Shown here: piece after piece, positions 52,908-61,738 of the stretch
Layout of the letters: each line of letters opens with the position of its first letter
Numbering within the stretch: position 1 is the stretch's first letter
Assembly (NCBI RefSeq): GCF_900166595.1
Contig: NZ_LT745763.1
Location: forward strand, 3,034,986-3,098,985
DNA length: 64,000 nucleotides
Direction: 5' to 3'
Source of the DNA: Virgibacillus dokdonensis
GTDB lineage: Bacteria > Bacillota > Bacilli > Bacillales > Amphibacillaceae
Position numbers and translations under genes: made by a program
Notes under the pieces: generated by a model
The model's database searches: none
Seen by the model: the letters and a program-made list of their open reading frames with translations, nothing else
What the model was told of the DNA's origin: nothing

Positions 52908-53363
52908 GATTTCACCTACCTATTCATTGTATTTATGCAAATACTCTAGATGAAATTTACATTAGGAAACGGACTTTCCGCTAAAAAATCCGTAGCTACA
53001 TAAGTTTTTATCATTTTTCGCCGCACTTTATTTATAGTTGAAAAACATGACTTTTTACGAATTTCCTATGAAAAAAACGTTTTCATTTTACATATACTAT
53101 TAAAATAACTTCGCTATCGACAGATCAATATGGCGATAGGCGCCTTCATTTTGTTTATACGACAATCCATAAAAATGTGCTCCTTCCTACAGCGCCAAAA
53201 AAACTCTGTTTGTCTCAAGAGATAAGAAAGTATAAAAATTGGATGCTTTGGGATAAGGAAATAACTAAATAAGCCACGCCCGGCTCCAGCGCCCATCAAC
53301 TAAGTGACTTCACGAAATTCCCCTACGATAAGTCATCATTGGTTCGTAACCTCCCCATGGTTC
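52908..53363. repeat. Gap with R1 copy (53103-53165) and R2 copy (53216-53437)
   Basis: AACTTCGCTATCGACAGATC followed by TATGGCGATAGGCG is R1. GAGATAAGAAAGTATAAAAA, TGGGATAAGGAAATAACTAA, GCCACGCCCGGCTCCAGCGC and GCTAAACGGGCGCCCCGAGC form R2, which runs into the end of the ferredoxin gene. No gene is supported in this gap; presumably it also holds the paaK promoter. Confidence 0.7.
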
Positions 53364-53633
53364 CTAAAACTTCAGTTGCTTCGTTCCATTGGCTACGTTG
53401 CTAAACGGGCGCCCCGAGCCTTTGTTCATGTATTCCTTCTCTTTTTCAGGGACGTCTTCTTCTGCATATATAGCTTGAACTGGGCAAACTGGCTCACATG
53501 CTGCACAGTCTATGCATATGTCAGGATCTATGTAGTACATTTCATTTCCTGAATGAATCGCATCTACAGGACAAACTTCTACACACTCAGCAGACTTTTC
53601 AAAAGAGCAAGGAGATGTAATAACAAACGCCAT
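53364..53633 (-). CDS. 2[4Fe-4S] ferredoxin with repeat-derived C-terminus
   Basis: 89 residues. Cluster-binding cysteines lie in SAECVEVCPVDAI and CIDCAACEPVCPVQAI, with Cys9 in TSPCSFEKSAEC as in YfhL-type ferredoxins. After VPEKEKEYMN the sequence changes to KGSGRPFSNVANGTKQLKF, encoded by the end of an R2 repeat that also provides the stop. The original C-terminal residues have thus been replaced; the cluster-binding core is intact. It follows the ferredoxin reductase gene by 16 bp and probably carries electrons to the PaaABC epoxidase. Confidence 0.88.
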   Translation of the reverse strand: MAFVITSPCSFEKSAECVEVCPVDAIHSGNEMYYIDPDICIDCAACEPVCPVQAIYAEEDVPEKEKEYMNKGSGRPFSNVANGTKQLKF

Positions 53634-53649
53634 GTTCCTCTCTCCAATC

Positions 53650-54660
53650 TTAACTTTTCATTTTTTCCCACTTTTCAAATAAAGTTGTGCTATGTTGGGG
53701 TTGATGCCTAGATTTAGGGTCTATATACGTTTTAGCACTACTAATTGCAGTAACTGCATCACCAAATCCTGAAGCAATTAACTTCACTTTTCCGTAAAAG
53801 GTAACAACATCGCCAGCAGCATAAATACCTTGGATATTCGTATTCATAGCTGAATCTACTTGAATAGCATTTTTCACAAATTCTAGCCCCCAATTTTTAA
53901 TCGGACCTAAAGAAGATATAAAGCCGTAACTAGCGATTAATTCGTCTAACGGAATTTTCATCATTTCTGAGTCTTTTACGTTTTGGATAGTAATTTCTTC
54001 TATTTTTCCGTCGCCTACAATTTCATGTAATTGAAAGGGAGTAAATACGTCAACCTTAGAGTCAAACAGTTTAGAAACAGTATGTTCGTGGGCCCTGAAT
54101 TGCTCTCTTCGGTGAATAACTTTCACATTTTTCGCCGTTGGCTCAATCATCATTGCCCAATCTACCGCTGAATCTCCACCACCTAATATACAAACGTTTT
54201 TATCCTTATAACGATTTACATCTTGAACAAAATAGTGTAAGTTCTTTCCTTCGTATGTATGTGCATTTGCTAATTTTATTCGTCGAGGTTCAAAGGCTCC
54301 TATACCAGCAGTAATAAGAATTGTTTTTGAATAATGCACTTCTTTGTCTGTAGCAAGTTGAAAATATTGATTATTAACCTTCACTACATTTTCTACCGTT
54401 TGCTGTAATACAACATGGGGATTAAATTGCATTGCTTGTTCCGTTAGCTGATCAATTAATTCTTGTGCCTTCACTTTCGGATATGCCGCAACATCATGAA
54501 TGTACTTTTCAGGATATAATGCAGACAATTGCCCACCTAAATGAGGTAAACTTTCGATGATTTTCACTTTCATCTGTCGTAACCCCCCATAAAAAGCAGC
54601 AAATAAACCTATTGGCCCACCACCTATAATCGTTACATCATACATACATTCTTCTTTCAC
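53650..54660 (-). CDS. Ferredoxin-NADP reductase (YumC/TrxB-like)
   Basis: 336-residue FAD/NAD(P)-dependent flavoprotein. FAD site TIIGGGPIGLFAAFYGGLRQ, NADPH site CILGGGDSAVDWAMMI and C-terminal GIYAAGDVVTFYGKVKLIAS. The CxxC redox pair of thioredoxin reductase is absent (PTAKNVKVIHRRE follows directly), which places it with YumC-type ferredoxin reductases. GTG start behind GTGGAGGTGAAAAA. With the ferredoxin it stands upstream of paaK and probably replaces PaaE. Confidence 0.9.
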   Translation of the reverse strand: MKEECMYDVTIIGGGPIGLFAAFYGGLRQMKVKIIESLPHLGGQLSALYPEKYIHDVAAYPKVKAQELIDQLTEQAMQFNPHVVLQQTVENVVKVNNQYFQLATDKEVHYSKTILITAGIGAFEPRRIKLANAHTYEGKNLHYFVQDVNRYKDKNVCILGGGDSAVDWAMMIEPTAKNVKVIHRREQFRAHEHTVSKLFDSKVDVFTPFQLHEIVGDGKIEEITIQNVKDSEMMKIPLDELIASYGFISSLGPIKNWGLEFVKNAIQVDSAMNTNIQGIYAAGDVVTFYGKVKLIASGFGDAVTAISSAKTYIDPKSRHQPQHSTTLFEKWEKMKS

Positions 54661-55103
54661 TTTTTCACCTCCACTTATAAAAGCTCTCTTCCTATTTTAT
54701 CTAGAAGCTATTATTTCGCCCTACATCCATGATGGTTTTCTATAGCGTATGAAAGGTAAATATTTCTTCTCATCTATCAAGCATTTAAATAGACGATTTA
54801 TTTCATGATATATCTTTAGAGCAACTATTAGAACAATATTTTATATAACGTTTTATAAACGGCATATAAAATAACGTTATATAGATGGTATCATCAAAGA
54901 TTAAATTTTGTCAATATTTTATTTAATTTAATTATTTAAATATTTTATAAGTATCAAAGGGAACACAAATAAAACCCCTTTAAAAACGAAGGAGTTTTAT
55001 TTAAAATGCTTATTCTAGTTTACCTTTGTTACACTGAGTTAAGAAGTAAGGGAGGAGGTTTATTTTATCCCAAATATAAAGTGCTTTAAGACCGTTGTAA
55101 AAT
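54661..55103. other. AT-rich gap upstream of the ferredoxin reductase gene
   Basis: 443 bp with a terminator at 54966-55001 and AT-rich sequence containing AACGTTTTATAAACGGCATA and TAACGTTATATAGATGGTAT, similar short segments that may be regulator half-sites. No gene seen. Confidence 0.4.
54966..55001 (-). terminator. Terminator downstream of the aldolase/PTS operon
   Basis: AAATAAAAC-CCC and GGAG-TTTTATTT form an imperfect hairpin, with T-rich ends, after the aldolase stop at 55104. Confidence 0.6.
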
Positions 55104-55766
55104 TCACTTTAGCGTATCTTTAGGTTGGCCATAATCTTTAAATCTTTCTACCATCATCGTCATTTCCTCGTCGGCTAATATGATGGGATCACCAATTGCT
55201 TTGGACTGCCAGTACAACCTTGCACAAAATTCCAGTTGCTCTGTAATAGCATAAGCTTCTGCAAGAGAACTGCCAACTACATTAATACCATGATTTGCTA
55301 ATAAAACTGCTTTTCTATCTTTCATAGCTTCAAGTGCATTTTCAGCCAATTCCCTTGTGCCATATGTTGCGTATGCAGCACAACGAATATTTTTTCCTCC
55401 ACTGTGTGCAACAAGGTAATCGATAGCTGGTAAATCAACATTTAAGCAAGATATTGTTGTGGAATACAGAGCATGTGTATGAACCATTGCAGTTACATCG
55501 CATCTATTTTTATAAACAATGGAATGCATTTGAAATTCACTCGAAGGCTTTAACTCACCTTCCACCACATTACCATACAAATCCATAATAATAATATCTT
55601 GCTCCCTCAATTGATGATAATCGATTCCACTTGGTGTAATCCCCATTAGCCCAGCTTCTTTATCAAAGATACTAATATTCCCACCAGTTCCAACCGTTAA
55701 GCCAGCATCAATCAATTTCTTTCCATATGCAACAATTTGTTTTCGTTCTTCTTTTAAATATTTCAT
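55104..55766 (-). CDS. Class II aldolase, L-fuculose-phosphate type
   Basis: Zinc-dependent aldolase of the AraD/FucA family, 220 residues. GLTVGTGGNISIFDKEAGLM at the N-terminus, catalytic Glu in LKPSSEFQMHSIVYK, zinc His in AMVHTHALYSTT and VLLANHGINVVG. Probably splits a sugar phosphate formed by the galactitol-type PTS upstream into dihydroxyacetone phosphate and an aldehyde. Last gene of the operon. Confidence 0.88.
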   Translation of the reverse strand: MKYLKEERKQIVAYGKKLIDAGLTVGTGGNISIFDKEAGLMGITPSGIDYHQLREQDIIIMDLYGNVVEGELKPSSEFQMHSIVYKNRCDVTAMVHTHALYSTTISCLNVDLPAIDYLVAHSGGKNIRCAAYATYGTRELAENALEAMKDRKAVLLANHGINVVGSSLAEAYAITEQLEFCARLYWQSKAIGDPIILADEEMTMMVERFKDYGQPKDTLK

Positions 55767-55800
55767 TAGTAACCCTCCACATATATGTTATTTTACCTAG

Positions 55801-56004
55801 TTATTCTTTTTCATACCTTTGTTGAAGTAACCCTTTAAATGAGCTTGCTTTTTTAGGGTATCTTCTTCTGTGTAAATATTGAGCTATCATTGCTAAAATC
55901 ACAGCTAAGATAGTAGGAACTATCCATTTCGTAAACACGGAAATAATTAAACATAACGCCGAAAGAAAAATGCATATGTTTAGCAAAAGCTCTTGCTTAT
56001 TCAT
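55801..56004 (-). CDS. Small two-helix membrane protein
   Basis: 67 residues. Hydrophobic LLLNICIFLSALCLIISVFT and IVPTILAVILAMIAQYL, then a basic tail RRRYPKKASS. Overlaps the preceding aldolase by 8 bp, so it is translated with the operon. No known family; perhaps a partner of the transporter. Confidence 0.7.
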   Translation of the reverse strand: MNKQELLLNICIFLSALCLIISVFTKWIVPTILAVILAMIAQYLHRRRYPKKASSFKGLLQQRYEKE

Positions 56005-56644
56005 CTAAGTTATAGTTCAAAGATTTATTTTTAATCGTACAAATACCTAACTTATCAAATAATAACGCTTTTTCAGCAATGTATGCATTGTATTCCAAAC
56101 GTCCAAGATTATCATAAGCTTTTATTAAATTAGTATCCGTAATTAACACGCCATGCTTATTCAATAACATAACGTTTGTTATTGAATCTAAAGCTTTATT
56201 CTCCATATGATGTTTAACTGTATCCGCTAAATCTTTTGAAGTCGCAGGAGCAAAATCTAAACATGGTATATCGCCAAACTTTTGCGTTGATTCTGTTAAA
56301 TTAGGCATATCCATTCCCATTGTCGCAAACACCATTGATTTAAGTGCGTGTGCATGAAGTACACAGCCAATCTGTTGATTGTGTTTATAACATGCCATAT
56401 GCATATTAATTTCTCTTGTAATTTTCCCGTCACCTTCGACAATATTTTCATCCATATCTACCACTAAAACTTGGTATGGGGAAATATTACAATGGTATTC
56501 TTGAGACATATGGGTTGGTGTCATAATAATATGTTGATTATTCACCCTAACGCTAACATTGCCACCAGCTGTATTTGTCTCATAGCGAGAGAACATGTTT
56601 CTCACAATTTTAGCCAACTGTTCTCTTTCTCTTTGATACAACAA
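55997..56644 (-). CDS. Class II aldolase family protein (second copy)
   Basis: AraD/FucA-family enzyme, 215 residues from the TTG at 56644, which is spaced 8 nt from AAGGTGG; the GTG at 56656 lies in the ribosome binding site. SRYETNTAGGNVSVRVN, Glu in KITREINMHMACYKH, His pair in VLHAHALKSMV and LLNKHGVLITD are present. It differs enough from the 55104 gene to suggest a different substrate or an epimerase-like role in the same pathway. Confidence 0.84.
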   Translation of the reverse strand: MLYQREREQLAKIVRNMFSRYETNTAGGNVSVRVNNQHIIMTPTHMSQEYHCNISPYQVLVVDMDENIVEGDGKITREINMHMACYKHNQQIGCVLHAHALKSMVFATMGMDMPNLTESTQKFGDIPCLDFAPATSKDLADTVKHHMENKALDSITNVMLLNKHGVLITDTNLIKAYDNLGRLEYNAYIAEKALLFDKLGICTIKNKSLNYNLDE

Positions 56645-56748
56645 TCTTATCGCCACCTTATAATTGAGTGATTTTTACTTGTTGCTCTCATTTCATTGCC
56701 GCCTTCACATCAAACGTCGAATCCTATATAAATATAATTTAGTACTTT

Positions 56749-58098
56749 CTATCCTTGTGCCTTTAATTCTTCTGTTCTCTTCAACATTTCTTTTCGATAC
56801 AGGATAAAACCTAATACCCATACAGCAGCTAAAGCCAGTCCAATTATGCTAAAACTACCAAGCTCCGTTAAAATATACCGAAATACTGGGTACTCCACTG
56901 TACTCCAAGTAATTTGCTGACCCGCTTCTAATTCAACGGCTTTGGTTGAATGGGCTAAATCTGTCATAATATCAGCAAAATAGGTAGCAGCATACAGAAA
57001 TATTGGTGTAGTAATTGTACAGATTACTAACATCCGTAATAAGTTTCCACCTGTTACAATTAATGCGGGTACCGCTAATCCAATGTTTAAGATTCCCGCG
57101 AAAGGTAGAACTGCATTTGCTGGTAATATAAGAGCAAAGAATAACGTAATTGGAACTAAAATAGTCATTACTACCCATGCCTCACTAGATCCAGCTAGTA
57201 TTGGCCAATCAAGCCCAATAAAAATTTCTCTACCTTTAAAGCGTTTCTTCATATAATCATTAATTGCTTCTGACAATGGAGATAACGCTTGCATAAATAG
57301 TTTAGCTACCATCGGGAATAATGTTAGCGCAGCAGCTGCTTGCATAGACAAAATGAGTGAGTCAGCGATGGAATAACCAGCAGCCAATCCTAAAAGCAAC
57401 CCAATAATAAAACCCATTACATGATTTTCCGCAAAAATACCAATTTTGTCTCTTAAAGCATTGGCATCCATCTCTTTATTAAACACTTTAAATTTCCGTA
57501 ACATCCAATCAATTGGCATTAGTAATGTACCGATTAAAAAAAAGTTATGAGAACTTGTAACTCCCGGAATATTAGTCAATGTCTCAATTTGTTTTTGGTT
57601 CAAATCAGCAAATACCAATTCAAAAATGATTACTATAGCTGAACCAATAAGAGCGACATACATACTTCCTGTTACACCGTATATAAGCACAGCTGTAAAA
57701 ATCTTCCCCCATACGTTCCATAAGTCAACATTCAACGTTTTTGTCTTATTTATCAGTAGCATCACTCCATTAATAACAAGCTGAATAGGAAATAGAAGAA
57801 ATGCATATGGCCAAGCCCAAGACAATGAAGCGGCGGTCGTCCATCCCCCATCAACAGCAGTTAATTCAATGCCTGTTCTCTCTGCTAAAGCTTGCGCAGC
57901 TGGTGTTAAAGCATCAAGCATGAAGCCAATCACAAGATTCATTCCTAAAAAAGCTACACCTAAAGTAATGGCTGCACTTAAAGCATTTTTAAATTTCATT
58001 TTTACAAAAATACCAATTAATAACATAACTGCCGGAACAAATACAGAAGCACCTAAATCTAAAATATATGAAAATATTGTGTTTAGCAGTTCCACCAT
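56749..58098 (-). CDS. gatC: PTS EIIC, galactitol type
   Basis: Membrane permease, 449 residues, about ten hydrophobic helices. ILDLGASVFVPAVMLLIGIF and GWTTAASLSWAWPYAFLLFP are typical of the galactitol (Gat) EIIC family. Acts with the separately encoded EIIB and EIIA upstream. The sugar cannot be told from sequence; a hexitol or pentitol is likely given the aldolases. ATG after ACGAGGAGGTTAAATGGTGG region. Confidence 0.9.
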   Translation of the reverse strand: MVELLNTIFSYILDLGASVFVPAVMLLIGIFVKMKFKNALSAAITLGVAFLGMNLVIGFMLDALTPAAQALAERTGIELTAVDGGWTTAASLSWAWPYAFLLFPIQLVINGVMLLINKTKTLNVDLWNVWGKIFTAVLIYGVTGSMYVALIGSAIVIIFELVFADLNQKQIETLTNIPGVTSSHNFFLIGTLLMPIDWMLRKFKVFNKEMDANALRDKIGIFAENHVMGFIIGLLLGLAAGYSIADSLILSMQAAAALTLFPMVAKLFMQALSPLSEAINDYMKKRFKGREIFIGLDWPILAGSSEAWVVMTILVPITLFFALILPANAVLPFAGILNIGLAVPALIVTGGNLLRMLVICTITTPIFLYAATYFADIMTDLAHSTKAVELEAGQQITWSTVEYPVFRYILTELGSFSIIGLALAAVWVLGFILYRKEMLKRTEELKAQG

Positions 58099-58174
58099 TT
58101 AACCTCCTCGTATAGATAAAAGTTACTATAATTCGACCAGACTATTTCGTCTCTTCGATAAATTAAAACGCTAT

Positions 58175-58450
58175 TTACTTTAATGCATCTAGCAATTTTT
58201 GTGTTTCTTCTTCCATTCCCATACCGGTTAAAAAGGCTATTCCATTTAGAGTTGGAATATCATATTCTTCTGTATTTTTTGTAATTGAAATATACACATC
58301 GCTGGTCTTTATATACTGATCTAACGACTTAATATCAACTGCTTCTACACTTGCTCGAACACCTTTTTCTTCCAAAATTGACTTTACTTTTGATGCTACC
58401 GTCTGACTAGTCGCTACCCCTGAACCACAAGCTACAATTACTTTTTTCAT
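58175..58450 (-). CDS. gatB: PTS EIIB, galactitol type
   Basis: 91-residue phosphotransfer protein with phospho-acceptor Cys8 in KKVIVACGSGVATSQT. LDQYIKTSDVYISITKNTEE follows. Start overlaps the EIIA gene by 4 bp. Passes phosphate from EIIA to the sugar at EIIC. Confidence 0.92.
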   Translation of the reverse strand: MKKVIVACGSGVATSQTVASKVKSILEEKGVRASVEAVDIKSLDQYIKTSDVYISITKNTEEYDIPTLNGIAFLTGMGMEEETQKLLDALK

Positions 58451-58923
58451 TTTTCATCTCTCCTAAAATTGTTTTTTAAAAATGCAAGCATCTCTTTCTC
58501 ATTTGAAATAGATTGAAATGTATGAACAAATTGCTCATCCTTGAACTTATCAATAATCACTGAAAGTAGACCGACTTGTTTTGCTGGGTCCTTTATACCA
58601 AGCATAAATATGATATTTACTTCAAGCCACGTGTCCGTAGTTGCCATTTGCAAAAATTTCATTGGCTTGTTAGCCTTTACAACATATATAAATGGCTTTG
58701 TAATATGCTTTGTATCCGTATGTGGTATAGCTAACAATGCTTTTCCTGTAGACAATCCTGTTGGAAATTCTTTTTCTCTTTCGATGATTGCTTGATTAAA
58801 AGTATCCTCTACATAACCGTTTTTTATTAAATCATGACTAAGCGCTACAAACATATCATCCGACGAATGAAATTCAGTATTTAGTTTAATTAGTTCTTTC
58901 TGAAATAAAGTTTCGAAACCCAT
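58447..58923 (-). CDS. gatA: PTS EIIA, fructose/galactitol type
   Basis: 158 residues. Phospho-acceptor His68 in ALLAIPHTDTKHI. LSHDLIKNGYVEDTFNQAII is the usual EIIA-Fru/Gat pattern. ATG after GAGGAGCAGAAG. It overlaps the end of the PRD regulator gene by 38 bp, tying regulator and transporter into one operon. Confidence 0.92.
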   Translation of the reverse strand: MGFETLFQKELIKLNTEFHSSDDMFVALSHDLIKNGYVEDTFNQAIIEREKEFPTGLSTGKALLAIPHTDTKHITKPFIYVVKANKPMKFLQMATTDTWLEVNIIFMLGIKDPAKQVGLLSVIIDKFKDEQFVHTFQSISNEKEMLAFLKNNFRRDEK

Positions 58924-60940
58924 CTTCTGCTCCTCCTAGATTGTTAAGAATACTCTGGATGGTAAATATATTATCTTCCTTCATCATTTCACACATGACG
59001 TTTTTATCCATAAATAAATTGTTTAATCGAATTAAAGTTGGTACGTGATCATTATCAACAGAAGGAGCTAACGCTACAACTATCTTTACTTCTTCACCAG
59101 TAGGGGTAAATACTGGTTTTTTTAGAATATTAATTTGGAAGTCCTTTTTTTTCACCCCATATTCTGTTGCTGCATGAGGCAAATAAACATTCGCAGCAAT
59201 TAACATCTGCTCATAATTATGGTAGAAAATCGTTTTAGTTTTATTGATATATTTTTCTGTAATACTATTTCTTCTTAAAAGAGGTAACATGGAACGATCA
59301 ACAATTTCCTCCCAATTCACATCCTCTTTCATAATGCTTATATGGTCGATAGAAAATTTAAAGTGCTCCAATGAATTGTTCAAATAATCACAAGTTGTTT
59401 GATTTACTAAGACGGAACCAATTTTCTTAGAAACAACATCCAAATATTGTGTTGGAACGTAAGGTTGAATTAACTTTACCAGTGAATGCACGAATCTATT
59501 ACTATCACTTTTCATCTCATTTCGCACCTTACTTCTTAATTCCATCCTACTTTGGCTATCTAAAATTGGTGGAACAATAAAAGTGGTTCGATGATCATTA
59601 ATTGGAATCGTTGTAAAAATGAAATCAACCTCGTATCCACCTTTTTTAAACTGTCTAACTGCATAAGCACCAATAAAGTCTATTCCTGGAAACATGGATT
59701 GTAATGTCACTAATAATAGTTTAGATATGGATGTTCCGCTTGGACATAGCACTACAGCTTTAAAAATGGTTTCTGTCTCTTCTGTTTCATAGATCCAACT
59801 TAAGACAATCATGCATAGGTAAACAATTTCTTCTGTAGACATCTCCCTATGAATAATATCTTCAAAAGGTTTAACAGATTTTTTTACTATACGATAGATT
59901 TCTTGATATTGAGCTAAAAATTCTTTTGTTAGTGGGTTATTAATTTGAAAACCAAGCAAACTTCGGTAAATAGCAGGTCTCATATGAAGAAGTACTTTAT
60001 GCTTTAATTCTTTTCTACGATACATATTAATAGCCAAATTCACTTCAATATTGTCAATAAAATGATCCGTTGCTTGAGATACCTCGTCCCCATCTGTAAT
60101 AAATAGCGCTGACTCTACCATATTGGATGCTAATATTTGTAAGGATAAGTAAAGCAAATCGCTTTGTGTTAAATCATTATAATCCCAAAACATCTGCTGT
60201 ATTTCAGGAAACTCTACAGTGTTTTTAATATCATAGCTTTCTATTTTAAAGGACCAATTACGATTGAATTTGCTCGCCCTTTTTAAAACAAAGTGAATAA
60301 TATATGGAAGTTCATCTAATTGTTCATCGGTTAATGTTATACCGATTCTACTCTCTACTCGCTCCAGTCTTTTTTGCAACCGAAATATTTCTGAACTATC
60401 TACAAAATTCTTTTCTTCCAACAGTATTCGCCCTGCCGAGGACCGAAGCACGTTTTTCACTGCTGTTACTAATACATTTCTTATTGTAAACTCTGAACCT
60501 TTCATAAAATAACCTAACTTGCGAGAATAGTCCACTTCAATTCCTTTTAAACGTAAATTTTCTTTCAGTGGTTTCATATCATTTAATATCGTATTTTTAC
60601 TCACTAAGCATATGTCTGCTAATTCCAGTAAGGATAAATATTTTTTATCCACTGCTAATGCAATAAGAATCAAATGGTAGCGAATTTCAAATTCATGTTG
60701 ACTAAATAATTTTTCTCTATCTAGAAAAAATTTCTTATAGCAGATCATCTTACCAACTTCAGACATATAGACTACTTCATCACTTGAAATAATGACATCT
60801 TTTTTGAAAGATTGATTCATATCTTTCATTATGTTCATAACTTCATGCTTCGTAAATTGGAACTCGGTTATTAATTCATTGCATCCCACACTTTCTTTCA
60901 GTATTAGGTATTTAATAAATCTTCTTTTAACGCCTTCCAT
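58886..60940 (-). CDS. PRD-containing transcriptional activator (MtlR/LicR type)
   Basis: 684-residue regulator of PTS genes. N-terminal helix-turn-helix (LSLLELADICLVSKNTILND near residue 100), two PTS-regulation domains (about 180-400) with conserved histidines, an EIIB-like domain (KAVVLCPSGTSISKLLLV) and an EIIA-like domain (VYLPHAATEYGVKKKDF). Activity is normally set by phosphorylation from the PTS and HPr. Strong ribosome binding site AAAGGAGGTGAAAGG. First gene of the operon it likely activates. Confidence 0.9.
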   Translation of the reverse strand: MEGVKRRFIKYLILKESVGCNELITEFQFTKHEVMNIMKDMNQSFKKDVIISSDEVVYMSEVGKMICYKKFFLDREKLFSQHEFEIRYHLILIALAVDKKYLSLLELADICLVSKNTILNDMKPLKENLRLKGIEVDYSRKLGYFMKGSEFTIRNVLVTAVKNVLRSSAGRILLEEKNFVDSSEIFRLQKRLERVESRIGITLTDEQLDELPYIIHFVLKRASKFNRNWSFKIESYDIKNTVEFPEIQQMFWDYNDLTQSDLLYLSLQILASNMVESALFITDGDEVSQATDHFIDNIEVNLAINMYRRKELKHKVLLHMRPAIYRSLLGFQINNPLTKEFLAQYQEIYRIVKKSVKPFEDIIHREMSTEEIVYLCMIVLSWIYETEETETIFKAVVLCPSGTSISKLLLVTLQSMFPGIDFIGAYAVRQFKKGGYEVDFIFTTIPINDHRTTFIVPPILDSQSRMELRSKVRNEMKSDSNRFVHSLVKLIQPYVPTQYLDVVSKKIGSVLVNQTTCDYLNNSLEHFKFSIDHISIMKEDVNWEEIVDRSMLPLLRRNSITEKYINKTKTIFYHNYEQMLIAANVYLPHAATEYGVKKKDFQINILKKPVFTPTGEEVKIVVALAPSVDNDHVPTLIRLNNLFMDKNVMCEMMKEDNIFTIQSILNNLGGAEDGFRNFISERTN

Positions 60941-61015
60941 CCTTTCACCTCCTTTCCTCTAACAAAAGCGTACCATAAGAAATAAGTCTATTTTCGACAA
61001 TCTATCACAAAACAA

Positions 61016-61029
61016 TTAAAGCGCTTTCG
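61016..61029. promoter_or_regulatory. Candidate cre site upstream of the PRD/PTS operon
   Basis: TTAAAGCGCTTTCG is nearly palindromic around GCGC and matches the CcpA cre consensus at 12 of 14 positions, 76 bp upstream of the regulator start. Catabolite repression is inferred. Confidence 0.5.
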
Positions 61030-61115
61030 CTTCTTTTGTGATGAACCTCGTTTTCTTTTCGTTATATTTCCATTCATATAGTCACTGAAATACAAAAACA
61101 GTCTAAATATATTCT

Positions 61116-61206
61116 TAGAAAAACTTGGCTTATCGCCAAGCCTTATGGCGAAAGGCGTAGTTTTTCTTATACTATGAACCTTTACACTTTTATACTTTCC
61201 TATAGG
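61116..61206 (+). repeat. R1 repeat, copy 8 (best-preserved)
   Basis: AAAACTTGGCTTATCGCCAA, CTTATGGCGAAAGGCGTAG and TTTATACTTTCCTATAGGG. The inverted parts TATCGCCA and TGGCGA could form a stem. Confidence 0.65.
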
Positions 61207-61214
61207 GAAATTAA

Positions 61215-61262
61215 AACAGCGTCAACAAGGCAATCTTACTAAGCCTCGTTAACGCTGTTTCT
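61215..61262 (-). terminator. Terminator overlapping the end of the GNAT gene
   Basis: AACAGCGT/ACGCTGTT with inner AAC/GTT and GGC/GCC stems. It starts within the last codons of the acetyltransferase gene. Confidence 0.7.
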
Positions 61263-61706
61263 CTTCAATATCCATTTTATCCTATCATCTACTTCTTTTG
61301 TTTTGCGCATCCCTACTTTTTCCAGCACGCTTATGGATGGCAAATTTGTAACCAAGCATTCTGCATGAATTTGCTCTACAGAAGCGAAAGCAAAGGCCCA
61401 ATCTATAAGCGCTCCAACAGTTTCTGTCGCATATCCTTGATTACGAGCATCATCCATGATTCCATACCCAATTTCTACCGATCGTTCTATACCCGGTTTT
61501 CCTTTAAATCCAGCATTACCAATTAAAAGTGTATTCTCTTTATTACAAATCAACCACGGTCCCCAGCCCAATTGACTTTGATCTTCTTGCAACTTTTCTA
61601 TGTGTTGATAGATATGGTTACCAACACTTTGTTCTCGTTCTAAAACCATGTTTACGTTTTCCTCTGTACAAGGAACTAATAAAAGTCGTTTCGTTTCAAT
61701 TTTCAT
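61239..61706 (-). CDS. GNAT N-acetyltransferase (RimJ/RimL-like)
   Basis: 155 residues. IETKRLLLVPCTEENVNMVL at the N-terminus, EIGYGIMDDARNQGYATETV (acetyl-CoA loop, family EIGYxLxxxxxGxGYATE) and NLPSISVLEKVGMRK are characteristic. The ATG at 61706 follows TTGGAGGGAATC. Acceptor substrate unknown. 12 bp after the HAD gene, so probably cotranscribed. Confidence 0.86.
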   Translation of the reverse strand: MKIETKRLLLVPCTEENVNMVLEREQSVGNHIYQHIEKLQEDQSQLGWGPWLICNKENTLLIGNAGFKGKPGIERSVEIGYGIMDDARNQGYATETVGALIDWAFAFASVEQIHAECLVTNLPSISVLEKVGMRKTKEVDDRIKWILKRNSVNEA

Positions 61707-61738
61707 GATTCCCTCCAATAACAACAAAAGGAGCTAAA

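Noticed and set aside
53114..53299. 61-codon minus-strand frame upstream of the ferredoxin end
   Set aside because: Made entirely of R1 and R2 repeat sequence.
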